From assembly GCA_948470475.1 (NCBI GenBank), contig OX419346.1:1657151-1721150 (forward strand): a DNA stretch of 64,000 bases, read 5' to 3'. The notes below the pieces were generated by a model. That model was not told the origin of the DNA. It saw only the letters and a list, made by a program, of their open reading frames with translations, and searched no databases. Positions 26,821-40,000 of the stretch are shown one piece after another (the stretch's first letter is position 1; each line of letters starts with the position of its first letter). The stretch comes from Galaxea fascicularis (lineage: Eukaryota; Cnidaria; Anthozoa; Scleractinia; Euphylliidae). The translations under genes and the position numbers were made by a program.

Positions 26821-29800
26821 ATCAAAACCATGGGTTAACCCCTTTAAGTTTTGGTCAAAATTTCAACTTTGCTGAAATCTTGCACACAACTCAAATAAGA
26901 ATAGAAATCATGTTTTGGGAGTTTTTAGAAGCATTTCAACATCATTTCTAGACTGCTCTTTGATATAGGTAAAGTTTCAGCGAAATTGCAAATTTTAGCC
27001 AAAACCATGGGTTAACCCCTTTGGGTTTTGCTCAAAATTTCAACTTTGCTGAATTCTTGCACACTGCTCAAATAAGAATAGAAATCATGTTTTGGGAGTT
27101 TTTAGAAGCATTTCAACATCATTTCTAGACTGCTGTTTGAAATAGGCAAAGTTTCAGCCAAATTGCAAATTTGAGCCAAAACCATGGCTTAACCCCTTTG
27201 GGTTTTGCTCAAAATTTCAACTTTGCTGAAATCGTGCCCACAGCTCAAATAAGAATAGAAATCATGTTTTGGGAGTTTTTAGTAGGATTTCAACATCATT
27301 TCTAGACTGCTCTTGCAAATAGGCAAAGTTTCAGCCAAATTGCAAATTTGAGCCAAAACTATGGGTTACCCCTTTGGGTTTTGCTCAAAATTTAAACTTT
27401 GCTAAAATCTTGCACACAGCTCAAAAAAGAATAGAAATCATGTTTTGGGAGTTTTTAGAAGCATTTCAACATCATTTCTAGACTGCTCTTTGAAATAGGC
27501 AAAGTTTCAGCCAAATTGCAAATTTGAGCCAAAACCATGGGGTAACCCCTTTGGGTTTTGCTCAAAATTTCAACTTTGCTGAAATGTTGCACACAGCTCA
27601 AATAAGAATAGAAATCATATTTTGGGAGTTTTTAGAAGCATTTCAACATCATTTCTAGACTGCTCTTTGAAATAGGCAAAGTTTCAGCCAAATTGCAAAT
27701 TTGAGCCAAAACTTTGCTAAAATCTTGCACACAGCTCATATAAGAAGAGAAATCATGTTTTGGGAGTTTTTAGAAGCATTTCAACATCATTTCTAGACTG
27801 CTCTTTGAAATAGGCAAAGTTTCAGGCAAATTGCAAATTTGAGCCAAAACCATGGGTTAACCCCTTTGGGTTTTGTTCAAAATTTCAACTTTGCTGAAAT
27901 GTTGCACACAGCTCAAATAAGAATAGAAATCATGTTTTGGGAGTTTTTAGAAGCATTTCAACATCATTTCTAGACTGCTCTTTGAAATAGGCAAAGTTTC
28001 AGCCAAATTGCAAATTTGAGCCACAACCAACCATTTGGGTTTTGGTCAAAATTTTAACTTTGCTGAAATCTTGCACACAGCTCAAATAAGAATAGAAATC
28101 ATGTTTGTGGGAGTTTTTAGAAGCATTTCAACATCATTTCAAGACTGCTCTTGGAAATAGGCAAAGTTTCAGCCAAATTGCAAATTTGAGCCAAAACCAT
28201 GGGTTAACCCCTTTGGCTTTTGCTCAAAATTTCAACATTGCTGAAATCTAGCACGCAACTCAAATAAGAATAAAAATCATGTTTTGGGAGTTTTTAGAAG
28301 CATTTCAACATCATTTCTTGACTGCTCTTTGAAATAGGCAAACTTTTAGCCAAATTGCAAATTTGAGCCAAAACCATGGGTTAACCCCTTTGGGTTTTGC
28401 TCAAAATTTAAACTTTGCTAAAATCTTGCACACAGCTCAAAAAAGAATAGAAATCATGTTTTGGGAGTTTTTAGAAGCATTTCAACATCATTTCTAGACT
28501 GCTCTTTGAAATAGGCAAAGTTTCAGCCAAATTGCAAATTTGAGCCAAAACCATGGCTTAACCCCTTTGGGTATGGCTCAAAATTTCAACTTTGCTGAAA
28601 TCTTGCACACAGCTCAAATAAGAATAGAAATAATGTTTTGGGAGTTTTTAGAAGTATTTCAACATCATTTCTAGGCTGCTCTTTGAAATAGGCAAAGTTT
28701 CAGCCAAATTGCAAATTTGAGCCACAACCAACCATTTGGGTTTTCGTCAAAATTTTAACTTTGGTGAAATCTTGCACACAGCTCAAATAAGAATAGAAAT
28801 CATGTTTTGGGAGTTTTTAGAAGCATTTCAACATCATTTCTAGACTGCTCTTTGAAATAGGCAAAGTTTCAGCCAAATTGCAAATTTGAGCCAAAACCAT
28901 GGGGTAACCCCTTTGGGTTTTGCTCAAAATTTCAACTTTGCTGAAATGTTGCACACAGCTCAAATAAGAATAGAAATCATATTTTGGGAGTTTTTAGAAG
29001 CATTTCAACATCATTTCTAGACTGCTCTTTGAAATAGGCAAAGTTTCAGCTAAATTGCAAATTTAAGCCAAAACTTTGCTAAAATCTTGCACACAGCTCA
29101 AATAAGAATAGAACTCATGTTTTGGGATTTTTTAGAAGCATTTCAACATCATTTCTAGACTGCTCTTTGAAATAGGCAAAATGTTAGCCAAATTGCAAAT
29201 TTGAGCCAAAACCATGGGTTAACCCCTTTGGGTTTTGCTCAAAATTTCAACTTTGCTGAAATCTTGCACAAAGCTCAAATAAGAATAGAAATCATGTTTT
29301 GGGAGTTTTTAGAAGCATTTCAACATCATTTCTAGACTGCTCTTTCGAATAGGCAAAGTTTCAGCCAAATTGCAAATTTGAACCAAAACCATGGGTTAAC
29401 CCCTTTGGGTTTTGCTCAAAATTTAAACTTTGCTAAAATCTTGCACACAGCTCAAAAAAGAATAAAAATCATGTTTTGGGAGTTTTTAGAAGCATTTGAA
29501 CATCATTTCTAGACTGCTCTTTGAAATAGGCAAAGTTTCAGCCAAATTGCAAATTTGAGGCAAAACCATGGCTTAACCCCTTTGGGTTTTGCTCAAAATT
29601 TCAACTTTGCTGAAATCTTGCACACAGCTCAAATAAGAATAGAAATCATGTTTTGGGAGTTTTTAGAAGCATTTCAAAATCATTTCTAGACTACTTTTTG
29701 AAATAGGCAAACTTTCAGCCAAATTGCAAATTTGAGCCAAAACCATGGGTTAACCCCTTTGGGTTTTGCTCAAAATTTCAACTTTGCTGAAATCTTGCAC

Positions 29801-30349
29801 ACAGCTCAAATAAGAATAGAAATCATGTTTTGGGAGTTTTTAGAAGCATTTCAACATCATTTCTAGACTGCTCTTTGAAATAGGCAAACTTTCAGCCAAA
29901 TTGCAAATTTCAGCCAAAACCATGGGTTAACCCCTTTGGGTTTTGCTCAAAATTTCAACTTTGCTAAAATCTTGCACACAACTCAAATAAGAATAAATAT
30001 CATGTTTTGGGAGTTTTTAGAAGCATTTCAACATCTTTTCTAGACTGCTCTTTGAAAAAAGCAAAGTTTCGGCCAAATTGCAAATTTGAGCCAAAACCAT
30101 GGCTTAACCCCTTTGGGTTTTGCTCAAAATTTCAACTTTGCTGAAATCTTGCACACAGCTCAAATAAGAATAGAAATCATGTTTTGGGAGTTTTTAGAAG
30201 CATTTCAACATCATTTCTAGACTGCTCTTTGAAATAGGCAAAATTTCAGCCAAATTGCAAATTTGAGCCAAAACCATGGCTTAACCCCTTTGGGTTTTGC
30301 TCAAAATTTCAACTTTGCTGAAATCTTGCACACAGCTCAAATAAGAATA

Positions 30350-33300
30350 GAAATCATGTTTTGGGAGTTTTTAGAAGCATTTCAACATCATTTCTTGACT
30401 GCTCTTGGAAATAGGCAAACTTTCAGCCAAATTGCAAATTTGAGCCAAAACAATGGGTTAACCCCTTTGGGTTTTGCTCAAAATTTCAACTTTGCTTAAA
30501 TCTTGCACACAGCTCAAATAAGAATAGAAATCATGTTTTGGGAGTTTTTAGAAGCATTTCAACATCATTTCTTGACTGCTCTTTGAAAAAAGCAAAGTTT
30601 CGGCCAAATTGCAAATTTGAGCCAAAAGCATGGCTTAACCCCTTTGGGTTTTGCTCAAAATTTCAACTTTGCTGAAATCTTGCACACAGCTCAAATAAGA
30701 ATAGAAATCATGTTTTGGGAGTTTTTAGAAGCATTTCAACAACATTTCTTGACTGCTCTTGGAAATAGGCAAAGTTTCAGCCAAATTGCAAATTTGAGCC
30801 AAAACCATGGCTTAACCCCTTTGGGTTTTGCTCAAAATTTCAACTTTGCTGAAATCTTGCACACAGCTCAAATAAGAATAGAAATCATCTTTTGGGAGTT
30901 TTTAGAAGCATTTCAACATCATTTCTAGACTGCTCTTTGAAATAGGCAAAGTTTTAGCCAAATTGAAAATTTCAGCCAAAACCATGGCTTAACCCCTTTG
31001 GGTTTTGCTCAAAATTTCAACTTTGCTGAAATCTTGCACACAGCTCAAATAAGAATAGAAATCATGTTTTGGGAGTTTTTAGAAGCATTTCAACATCATT
31101 TCTAGACTCCTCTTTGAAATAGGCAAAGTTTCGGCCAAATTGCAAATTTGAGCCAAAACCATGGCTTAACCCCTTTGGGTTTTGCTCAAAATTTCAACTT
31201 TGCTGAAATCTTGCACACAGCTCAAATAAGAATAGAAATCATGTTTTGGGAGTTTTTAGAAGCATTTCAACATCATTTCTAGACTGCTCTTTGAAATAGG
31301 CAAAGTTTCAGCCAAATTCCAAATTTGAGCCAAAACCATGGCTTAACCCCTTTGGGTTTTGCTCAAAATTTCAACTTTGCTGAAATCTTGCACACAGCTC
31401 AAATAAGAATAGAAACCATGTTTTGGGAGTTTTTAGAAGCATTTCAACATCATTTCTAGACTGCTCTTTGAAATAGGCAAAGTTTCAGCCAAATTGCAAA
31501 TTTGAGCCAAAACCATGGCTTAACCCCTTTGGGTTTTGCTCAAAATTTCAACTTTGCTGAAATCTTGCACATAGCTCAAATAAGAATAGAAATCATGTTT
31601 TGGGAGTTTTTAGAAGCATTTCAACATCATTTCTAGACTACTCTTTGAAAAAAGCAAAGTTTCGGCCAAATTGCAAATTTGAGCCAAAACCATGGCTTAA
31701 CCCCTTTGGGTTTTGCTCAAAATTTCAACTTTGCTGAAATCTTGCACACAGCTCAAATAAGAATAGAAATAATGTTTTGGGAGTTTTTAGAAGCATTTCA
31801 ACATCATTTCTAGACTGCTCTTGGAAATAGGCAAATTTTCAGACAAATTGCAAATTTGAGCCAAAACGATGGGTTAACCCCTTTGGGTTTTGCTCAAAAT
31901 TTCAACTTTGCTGAAATCTTGCACACAGCTCAAATAAGAATAGAAATCATGTTTTGGGAGTTTTTAGAAGCATTTCAACATCATTTCTTGACTGCTCTTG
32001 GAAATAGGCAAAGTTTCAGCCAAATTGCAAATTTCAGCCAAAACCATGGCTTAACCCCTTTGGGTTTTGCTCAAAATTTCAACTTTGCTGAAATCTTGCA
32101 CACAGCTCAAATAAGAATAGAAATCATGTTTTGGGAGTTTTTAGAAGCATTTCAACATCATTTCTAGACTGCTCTTTGAAATAGGCAAAGTTTCAGCCAA
32201 ATTGCAAATTTGAGCCAAAACCATGGGTTAACCCGTTTGGGTTTTGCTCAAAATTTCAACTTTGCTGAAATCTTGCACACAGCTCAAATAAGAATAGAAA
32301 TCATGTTTTGGGAGTTTTTAGAAGCATTTCAACATAATTTCTAGACTGCTCTTTGAAATAGGCAAAGTTTCAGCCAAATTGCAAATTTTAGCCAAAACCA
32401 TGGCTTAACCCCTTTGGGTTTTGCTCAAAATTTCAACTTTGCTGAAATCTTGCACACAGCTCAAATAAGAATAGAAATCATGTTTTGGGAGTTTTTAGAA
32501 GCATTTCAACATCATTTCTTGACTGCTCTTTGAAAAAAGCAAAGTTTCGGCCAAATTGCAAATTTGAGCCAAAACCATGGCTTAACCCCTTTGGGTTTTG
32601 CTCAAAATTTCAACTTTGCTGAAATCTTCCACACAGCTCAAATAAGAATAGAAATCATCTATTGGGAGATTTTAGAAGCATTTCAACATCATTTCTTGAC
32701 TGCTCTTGGAAATAGGCAAAGTTTCAGCCAAATTGCAAATTTGAGCCAAAACCATGGCTTAACCCCTTTGGGTTTTGCTCAAAATTTCAACTTTGCTTAA
32801 ATCTTGCACACAGCTCAAATAAGAATAGAAATCATCTTTTGGGAGTTTTTAGAAGCATTTCAACATCATTTCTAGACTGGTCTTTGAAATAGGCAAAGTT
32901 TCAGCCAAATTGCACATTTGAGCCAAAACCATGGGTTAACCCCTTTGGGTTTTGCTCAAAATTTCAACTTTGCTGAAATCTTGCACACAGCTCAAATAAG
33001 AATAGAAATCATGTTTTGGGAGTTTTTAGAAGCATTTCAACATCATTTCTAGACTGCTCTTTGAAATAGGCAAAGTTTCGGCCAAATTGCAAATTTGAGC
33101 CAAAACCATGGGTTTTGCTCAAAATTTCAACTTTGCTGAAATCTTGCACACAGCTCAAATAAGAATAGAAATCATGTTTTGGGAGTTTTTAGAAGCATTT
33201 CAACATCATTTCTTGACTGCTCTTGGAAATAGGCAAAGTTTCAGCCAAATTGCAAATTTCAGCCAAAAGCATGGGTTAACCCCTTTGGGTTTTGCTCAAA

Positions 33301-36300
33301 ATTTCAACTTTGCTGAAATCTTGCACACAGCTCAAATAAGAATAGAAACCATGTTTTGGGAGTTTTTAGAAGCATTTCAACATCATTTCTAGACTGCTCT
33401 TTGAAATAGGCAAAGTTTCAGCTAAATTGCAAATTTCAGCCAAAACCATGGCTTAACCCCTTTGGGCTTTGCTCAAAATTTCAACTTTGCTGAAATCTTG
33501 CACACAGCTCAAATAAGAATAGAAATCATGTTTTGGGAGTTTTTAGAAGCATTTCAACATCATTTCTAGACTGCTCTTTGAAATAGGCAAAGTTTCGGCA
33601 AAATTGCAAATTTTAGCCAAAACCATGGCTTAACCCCTTTGGGTTTTGCTCAAAATTTCAACTTTGCTGAAATCTTGCACACAGCTCAAATAAGAATAGA
33701 AATCATGTTTTGGGAGTTTTTAGAAGCATTTCAACATCATTTCTAGACTGGTCTTTGAAATAGGCAAAGTTTCAGCCAAATTGCAAATTTGAGCCAAAAC
33801 CATGGGTTAACCCCTTTGGGTTTTGCTCAAAATTTCAACTTTGCTGAAATCTTGCACACAGCTCAAATAAGAATAGAAATCATGTTTTGGGAGTTTTTAG
33901 AAGCATTTCAACATCATTTCTTGACTGCTCTTGGAAATAGGCAAAGTTTCAGCCAAATTGCAAATTTGAGCCAAAACCATGGCTTAACCCCTTTGGGTTT
34001 TGCTCAAAATTTCAACTTTGCTGAAATCTTGCACACAGCTCAAATAAGAATAGAAATCATGTTTTGGGAGTTTTTAGAAGCATTTCAACATCATTTCTAG
34101 ACTGCTCTTTGAAATAGGCAAAGTTTCGGCCAAATTGCAAATTTGAGCCAAAACCATGGGTTAACCCCTTTGGGTTTTGCTCAAAATTTCAACTTTGCTG
34201 AAATCTTGCACACAGCTCAAATAAGATTAGAAATCATGTTTTGGGAGTTTTTAGAAGCATTTCAACATCATTTCTAGACTGCTCTTTGAAAAAAGCAAAG
34301 TTTCGGCCAAATTGCAAATTTGAGCCAAACCCTTGGCTTAACCCCTTTGGGTTTTGCTCAAAATTTCAACTTTGCTGAAATCTTGCACACAGCTAAAATA
34401 AGAATAGAAACCATGTTTTGGGAGTTTTTAGAAGCATTTCAACATCATTTCTAGACTGCTCTTTGAAATGGGCAAAGTCTCAGCCAAATTGCAAATTTGA
34501 GCCAAAACCATGGCTTAACCCCTTTGGGTTTTGCTCAAAATTTCAACTTTGCTGAAATCTTGCACACAGCTCAAATAAGAATAGAAATCATGTTTTGGGA
34601 GTTTTTAGAAGCATTTCAACATCATTTCTTGACTGCTCTTGGAAATAGGCAAAGTTTCAGCCAAATTGCAAATTTCAGCCAAAACCATGGCTTAACCCCT
34701 TTGGGTTTTGCTCAAAATTTTAACTTTGCTGAAATCTTGCACACAGCTCAAATAAGAATAGAAATCATGTTTTGGGAGTTTTTAGAAGCATTTCAACATC
34801 ATTTCTAGACTGCTCTTTGAAATAGGCAAAGTTTCAGCTAAATTGCAAATTTCAGCCAAAACCATGGCTTAACCCCTTTGGGTTTTGCTCAAAATTTCAA
34901 CTTTGCTGAAATCTTGCACACAGCTCAAATAAGAATAGAAATCATGTTTTGGGAGTTTTTAGAAGCATTTCAACATAATTTCTAGACTGCTCTCTGAAAT
35001 AGGCAAAGTTTCAGCCAAATTGCAAATTTTAGCCAAAACCATGGCTTAACCCCTTTGGGTTTTGCTCAAAATTTCAACTTTGCTGAAATCTTGCACACAG
35101 CTCAAATAAGAATAGAAATCATGTTTTGGGAGTTTTTAGAAGCATTTCAACATCATTTCTTGACTGCTCTTTGAAAAAAGCAAAGTTTCGGCCAAATTGC
35201 AAATTTGAGCCAAAACCATGGCTTAACCCCTTTGGGTTTTGCTCAAAATTTCAACTTTGCTGAAATCTTGCACACAGCTCAAATAAGAATAGAAATCATC
35301 TAGTGGGGGTTTTTAGAAGCATTTCAACATCATTTCTTGACTGCTCTTTGAAAGAGGCAAAGTTTCAGCCAAATTGCAAATTTGAGCCAAAACCATGGCT
35401 TAACCCCTTTGGGTATGGCTCAAAATTTCAACTTTGCTGAAATCTTGCACACAGCTCAAATAAGAATAGAATTCATATTTTGGGAGTTTTTAGAAGTATT
35501 AGAACATCATTTCTAGACTGCTCTTTGAAATAGGCAAAGTTTCAGCCAAATTGCAACTTAGAGCCAAAACCATGGCTTTACCCCTTTGGGTTTTGCTCAA
35601 AATTTCAACTTTGCTGAAATCTTGCACACAGCTCAAATAAGAATAGAAATCATGTTTTGGGAGTTTTTAGAAGCATTTCAACATCATTTCTAGACTGCTC
35701 TTTGAAATAGGCAAAGTTTCAGCCAAATTGCAAATTTCAGCCAAAACCATGGGTAACCCGTTTGGGTTTTGCTCAAAATTTCAACTTTGCTGAAATCTTG
35801 CACACAGCTCAAATAAGAATAGAAATCATGTTTTGGGAGTTTTTAGAAGCATTTCAACATCATTTCTTGACTGCTCTTGGAAATAGGCAAAGTTTCAGCC
35901 AAATTGCAAATTTGAGCCAAAACCATGGCTTAACCCCTTTGGGTTTTGCTCAAAATTTCAACTTTGCTGAAATCTTGCACACAGCTCAAATAAGAATAGA
36001 AATCATGTTGTGGGAGTTTTTAGAAGTATTTTAACATCATTTCTAGACTGCTCTTTGAAATACGAAAAGTTTCAGCCAAATTGCAAATTTGAGCCAAACC
36101 AATGGGTTAACCCCTTTGGGTTTCTGTCAATATTTCAATTTTGCTGAAATCTTGCACACAGCTCAAATAAGAATAGAAATCATGTTTTGGGAGTTTTTAG
36201 AAGCATTTCAACATCATTTCTAGACTGCTCTTTGAAAAAGGCAAAGTTTCGGCCAAATTGCAAATTTCAGCCAAAACCATGGCTTTACCCCTTTGGGTTT

Positions 36301-37060
36301 TGCTCAAAATTTCAACTTTGCTGAAATCTTGCACACAGCTCAAATAAGAATAGAAATCATGTTTTGGGAATTTTAAAAGCATTTCAACATCATTTCTAGA
36401 CTGCTCTTTGAAAAAAGCAAAGTTTCAGCCAAATTGCAAATTTAAGCCAAAACCATGAGTAAACCCGTTTGGGTTTTGCTCAAAATTTCAACTTTGCTGA
36501 AATCTTGCACACAGCTCAAATAAGAATAGAAATCATGTTTTGGGAGTTTTTAGAAGTATTTTAACATCATTTCTAGACTGCTCTTTGAAATAGGCAAAGT
36601 TTCGGCCAAATTGCAAAATTGAGCCAAAACCAAGGGTTAACCCCTTTGGGTTTCTGTCAATATTTCAACTTTGCTGAAATCTTGCACACAGCTTAAATAA
36701 GAATAGAAATCATGTTTTGGGAGTTTTTAGAAGCATTTCAACATCATTTCTAGACTGCTCTTTGAAAAAAGCAAAGTTTCGGCCAAATTGCAAATTTGAG
36801 CCAAACCATGGCTTTACCCCTTTGGGTTCTGCTCAAAATTTCAACTTTGCTGAAATGTTGCACACAGCTCAAATAAGAATAGAAATCATGTTTTGGGAGT
36901 TTTTAAAAGCATTTCAACATCATTTCTAGACTGCTCTTTGAAAAAAGCAAAGTTTCAGCCAAATTGCAAATTTAAGCCAAAACCATGAGTTAACCCCTTT
37001 GGGTTTCTGTCAATATTTCAACTTTGCTGAAATCTTGCACACAGCTCAAATAAGAATAGA
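30350..37060 (+). repeat. Large duplicated block within the array, copy 1
   Basis: Distinctive monomer variants recur in the same order at an offset of 6709 bp at the left end, 6532 bp in the middle and 7063 bp at the right end. The shifts equal one monomer lost and three monomers gained in copy 2. Boundaries are accurate to about one monomer. Confidence 0.9.
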
Positions 37061-40000
37061 AATCATGTTTTGGGAGTTTTTAGAAGCATTTCAACATCAT
37101 TTCTTGACTGCTCTTGGAAATAGGCAAACTTTCAGCCAAATTGCAAATTTGAGCCAAAACAATGGGTTAACCCCTTTGGGTTTTGCTCAAAATTTCAACT
37201 TTGCTGAAATCTTGCACACAGCTCAAATAAGAATAGAAATCATGTTTTGGGAGTTTTTAGAAGCATTTCAACATCATTTCTTGACTGCTCTTTGAAAAAA
37301 GCAAAGTTTCGGCCAAATTGCAAATTTGAGCCAAAAGCATGGCTTAACCCCTTTGGGTTTTGCTCAAAATTTCAACTTTGCTGAAATCTTGCACACAGCT
37401 CAAATAAGAATAGAAATCATGTTTTGGGAGTTTTTAGAAGCATTTCAACAACATTTCTTGACTGCTCTTGGAAATAGGCAAAGTTTCAGCCAAATTGCAA
37501 ATTTGAGCCAAAACCATGGCTTAACCCCTTTGGGTTTTGCTCAAAATTTCAACTTTGCTGAAATCTTGCACACAGCTCAAATAAGAATAGAAATCATCTT
37601 TTGGGAGTTTTTAGAAGCATTTCAACATCATTTCTAGACTGCTCTTTGAAATAGGCAAAGTTTTAGCCAAATTGAAAATTTCAGCCAAAACCATGGCTTA
37701 ACCCCTTTGGGTTTTGCTCAAAATTTCAACTTTGCTGAAATCTTGCACACAGCTCAAATAAGAATAGAAATCATGTTTTGGGAGTTTTTAGAAGCATTTC
37801 AACATCATTTCTAGACTGCTCTTTGAAATAGGCAAAGTTTCAGCCAAATTCCAAATTTGAGCCAAAACCATGGCTTAACCCCTTTGGGTTTTGCTCAAAA
37901 TTTCAACTTTGCTTAAATCTTGCACACAGGTCAAATAAGAATAGAAACCATGTTTTGGGAGTTTTTAGAAGCATTTCAACATCATTTCTAGACTGCTCTT
38001 TGAAATAGGCAAAGTTTCAGCCAAATTGCAAATTTGAGCCAAAACCATGGCTTAACCCCTTTGGGTTTTGCTCAAAATTTCAACTTTGCTGAAATCTTGC
38101 ACATAGCTCAAATAAGAATAGAAATCATGTTTTGGGAGTTTTTAGAAGCATTTCAACATCATTTCTAGACTACTCTTTGAAAAAAGCAAAGTTTCGGCCA
38201 AATTGCAAATTTGAGCCAAAACCATGGCTTAACCCCTTTGGGTTTTGCTCAAAATTTCAACTTTGCTGAAATCTTGCACACAGCTCAAATAAGAATAGAA
38301 ATAATGTTTTGGGAGTTTTTAGAAGCATTTCAACATCATTTCTAGACTGCTCTTGGAAATAGGCAAATTTTCAGACAAATTGCAAATTTGAGCCAAAACG
38401 ATGGGTTAACCCCTTTGGGTTTTGCTCAAAATTTCAACTTTGCTGAAATCTTGCACACAGCTCAAATAAGAATAGAAATCATGTTTTGGGAGTTTTTAGA
38501 AGCATTTCAACATCATTTCTTGACTGCTCTTGGAAATAGGCAAAGTTTCAGCCAAATTGCAAATTTCAGCCAAAACCATGGCTTAACCCCTTTGGGTTTT
38601 GCTCAAAATTTCAACTTTGCTGAAATCTTGCACACAGCTCAAATAAGAATAGAAATCATGTTTTGGGAGTTTTTAGAAGCATTTCAACATCATTTCTAGA
38701 CTGCTCTTTGAAATAGGCAAAGTTTCAGCCAAATTGCAAATTTGAGCCAAAACCATGGGTTAACCCGTTTGGGTTTTGCTCAAAATTTCAACTTTGCTGA
38801 AATCTTGCACACAGCTCAAATAAGAATAGAAATCATGTTTTGGGAGTTTTTAGAAGCATTTCAACATAATTTCTAGACTGCTCTTTGAAATAGGCAAAGT
38901 TTCAGCCAAATTGCAAATTTTAGCCAAAACCATGGCTTAACCCCTTTGGGTTTTGCTCAAAATTTCAACTTTGCTGAAATCTTGCACACAGCTCAAATAA
39001 GAATAGAAATCATGTTTTGGGAGTTTTTAGAAGCATTTCAACATCATTTCTTGACTGCTCTTTGAAAAAAGCAAAGTTTCGGCCAAATTGCAAATTTGAG
39101 CCAAAACCATGGCTTAACCCCTTTGGGTTTTGCTCAAAATTTCAACTTTGCTGAAATCTTCCACACAGCTCAAATAAGAATAGAAATCATCTATTGGGAG
39201 ATTTTAGAAGCATTTCAACATCATTTCTTGACTGCTCTTGGAAATAGGCAAAGTTTCAGCCAAATTGCAAATTTGAGCCAAAACCATGGCTTAACCCCTT
39301 TGGGTTTTGCTCAAAATTTCAACTTTGCTTAAATCTTGCACACAGCTCAAATAAGAATAGAAATCATCTTTTGGGAGTTTTTAGAAGCATTTCAACATCA
39401 TTTCTAGACTGGTCTTTGAAATAGGCAAAGTTTCAGCCAAATTGCACATTTGAGCCAAAACCATGGGTTAACCCCTTTGGGTTTTGCTCAAAATTTCAAC
39501 TTTGCTGAAATCTTGCACACAGCTCAAATAAGAATAGAAATCATGTTTTGGGAGTTTTTAGAAGCATTTCAACATCATTTCTAGACTGCTCTTTGAAATA
39601 GGCAAAGTTTCGGCCAAATTGCAAATTTGAGCCAAAACCATGGGTTTTGCTCAAAATTTCAACTTTGCTGAAATCTTGCACACAGCTCAAATAAGAATAG
39701 AAATCATGTTTTGGGAGTTTTTAGAAGCATTTCAACATCATTTCTTGACTGCTCTTGGAAATAGGCAAAGTTTCAGCCAAATTGCAAATTTCAGCCAAAA
39801 GCATGGGTTAACCCCTTTGGGTTTTGCTCAAAATTTCAACTTTGCTGAAATCTTGCACACAGCTCAAATAAGAATAGAAACCATGTTTTGGTAGTTTTTA
39901 GAAGCATTTCAACATCATTTCTAGACTGCTCTTTGAAATAGGCAAAGTTTCAGCTAAATTGCAAATTTCAGCCAAAACCATGGCTTAACCCCTTTGGGCT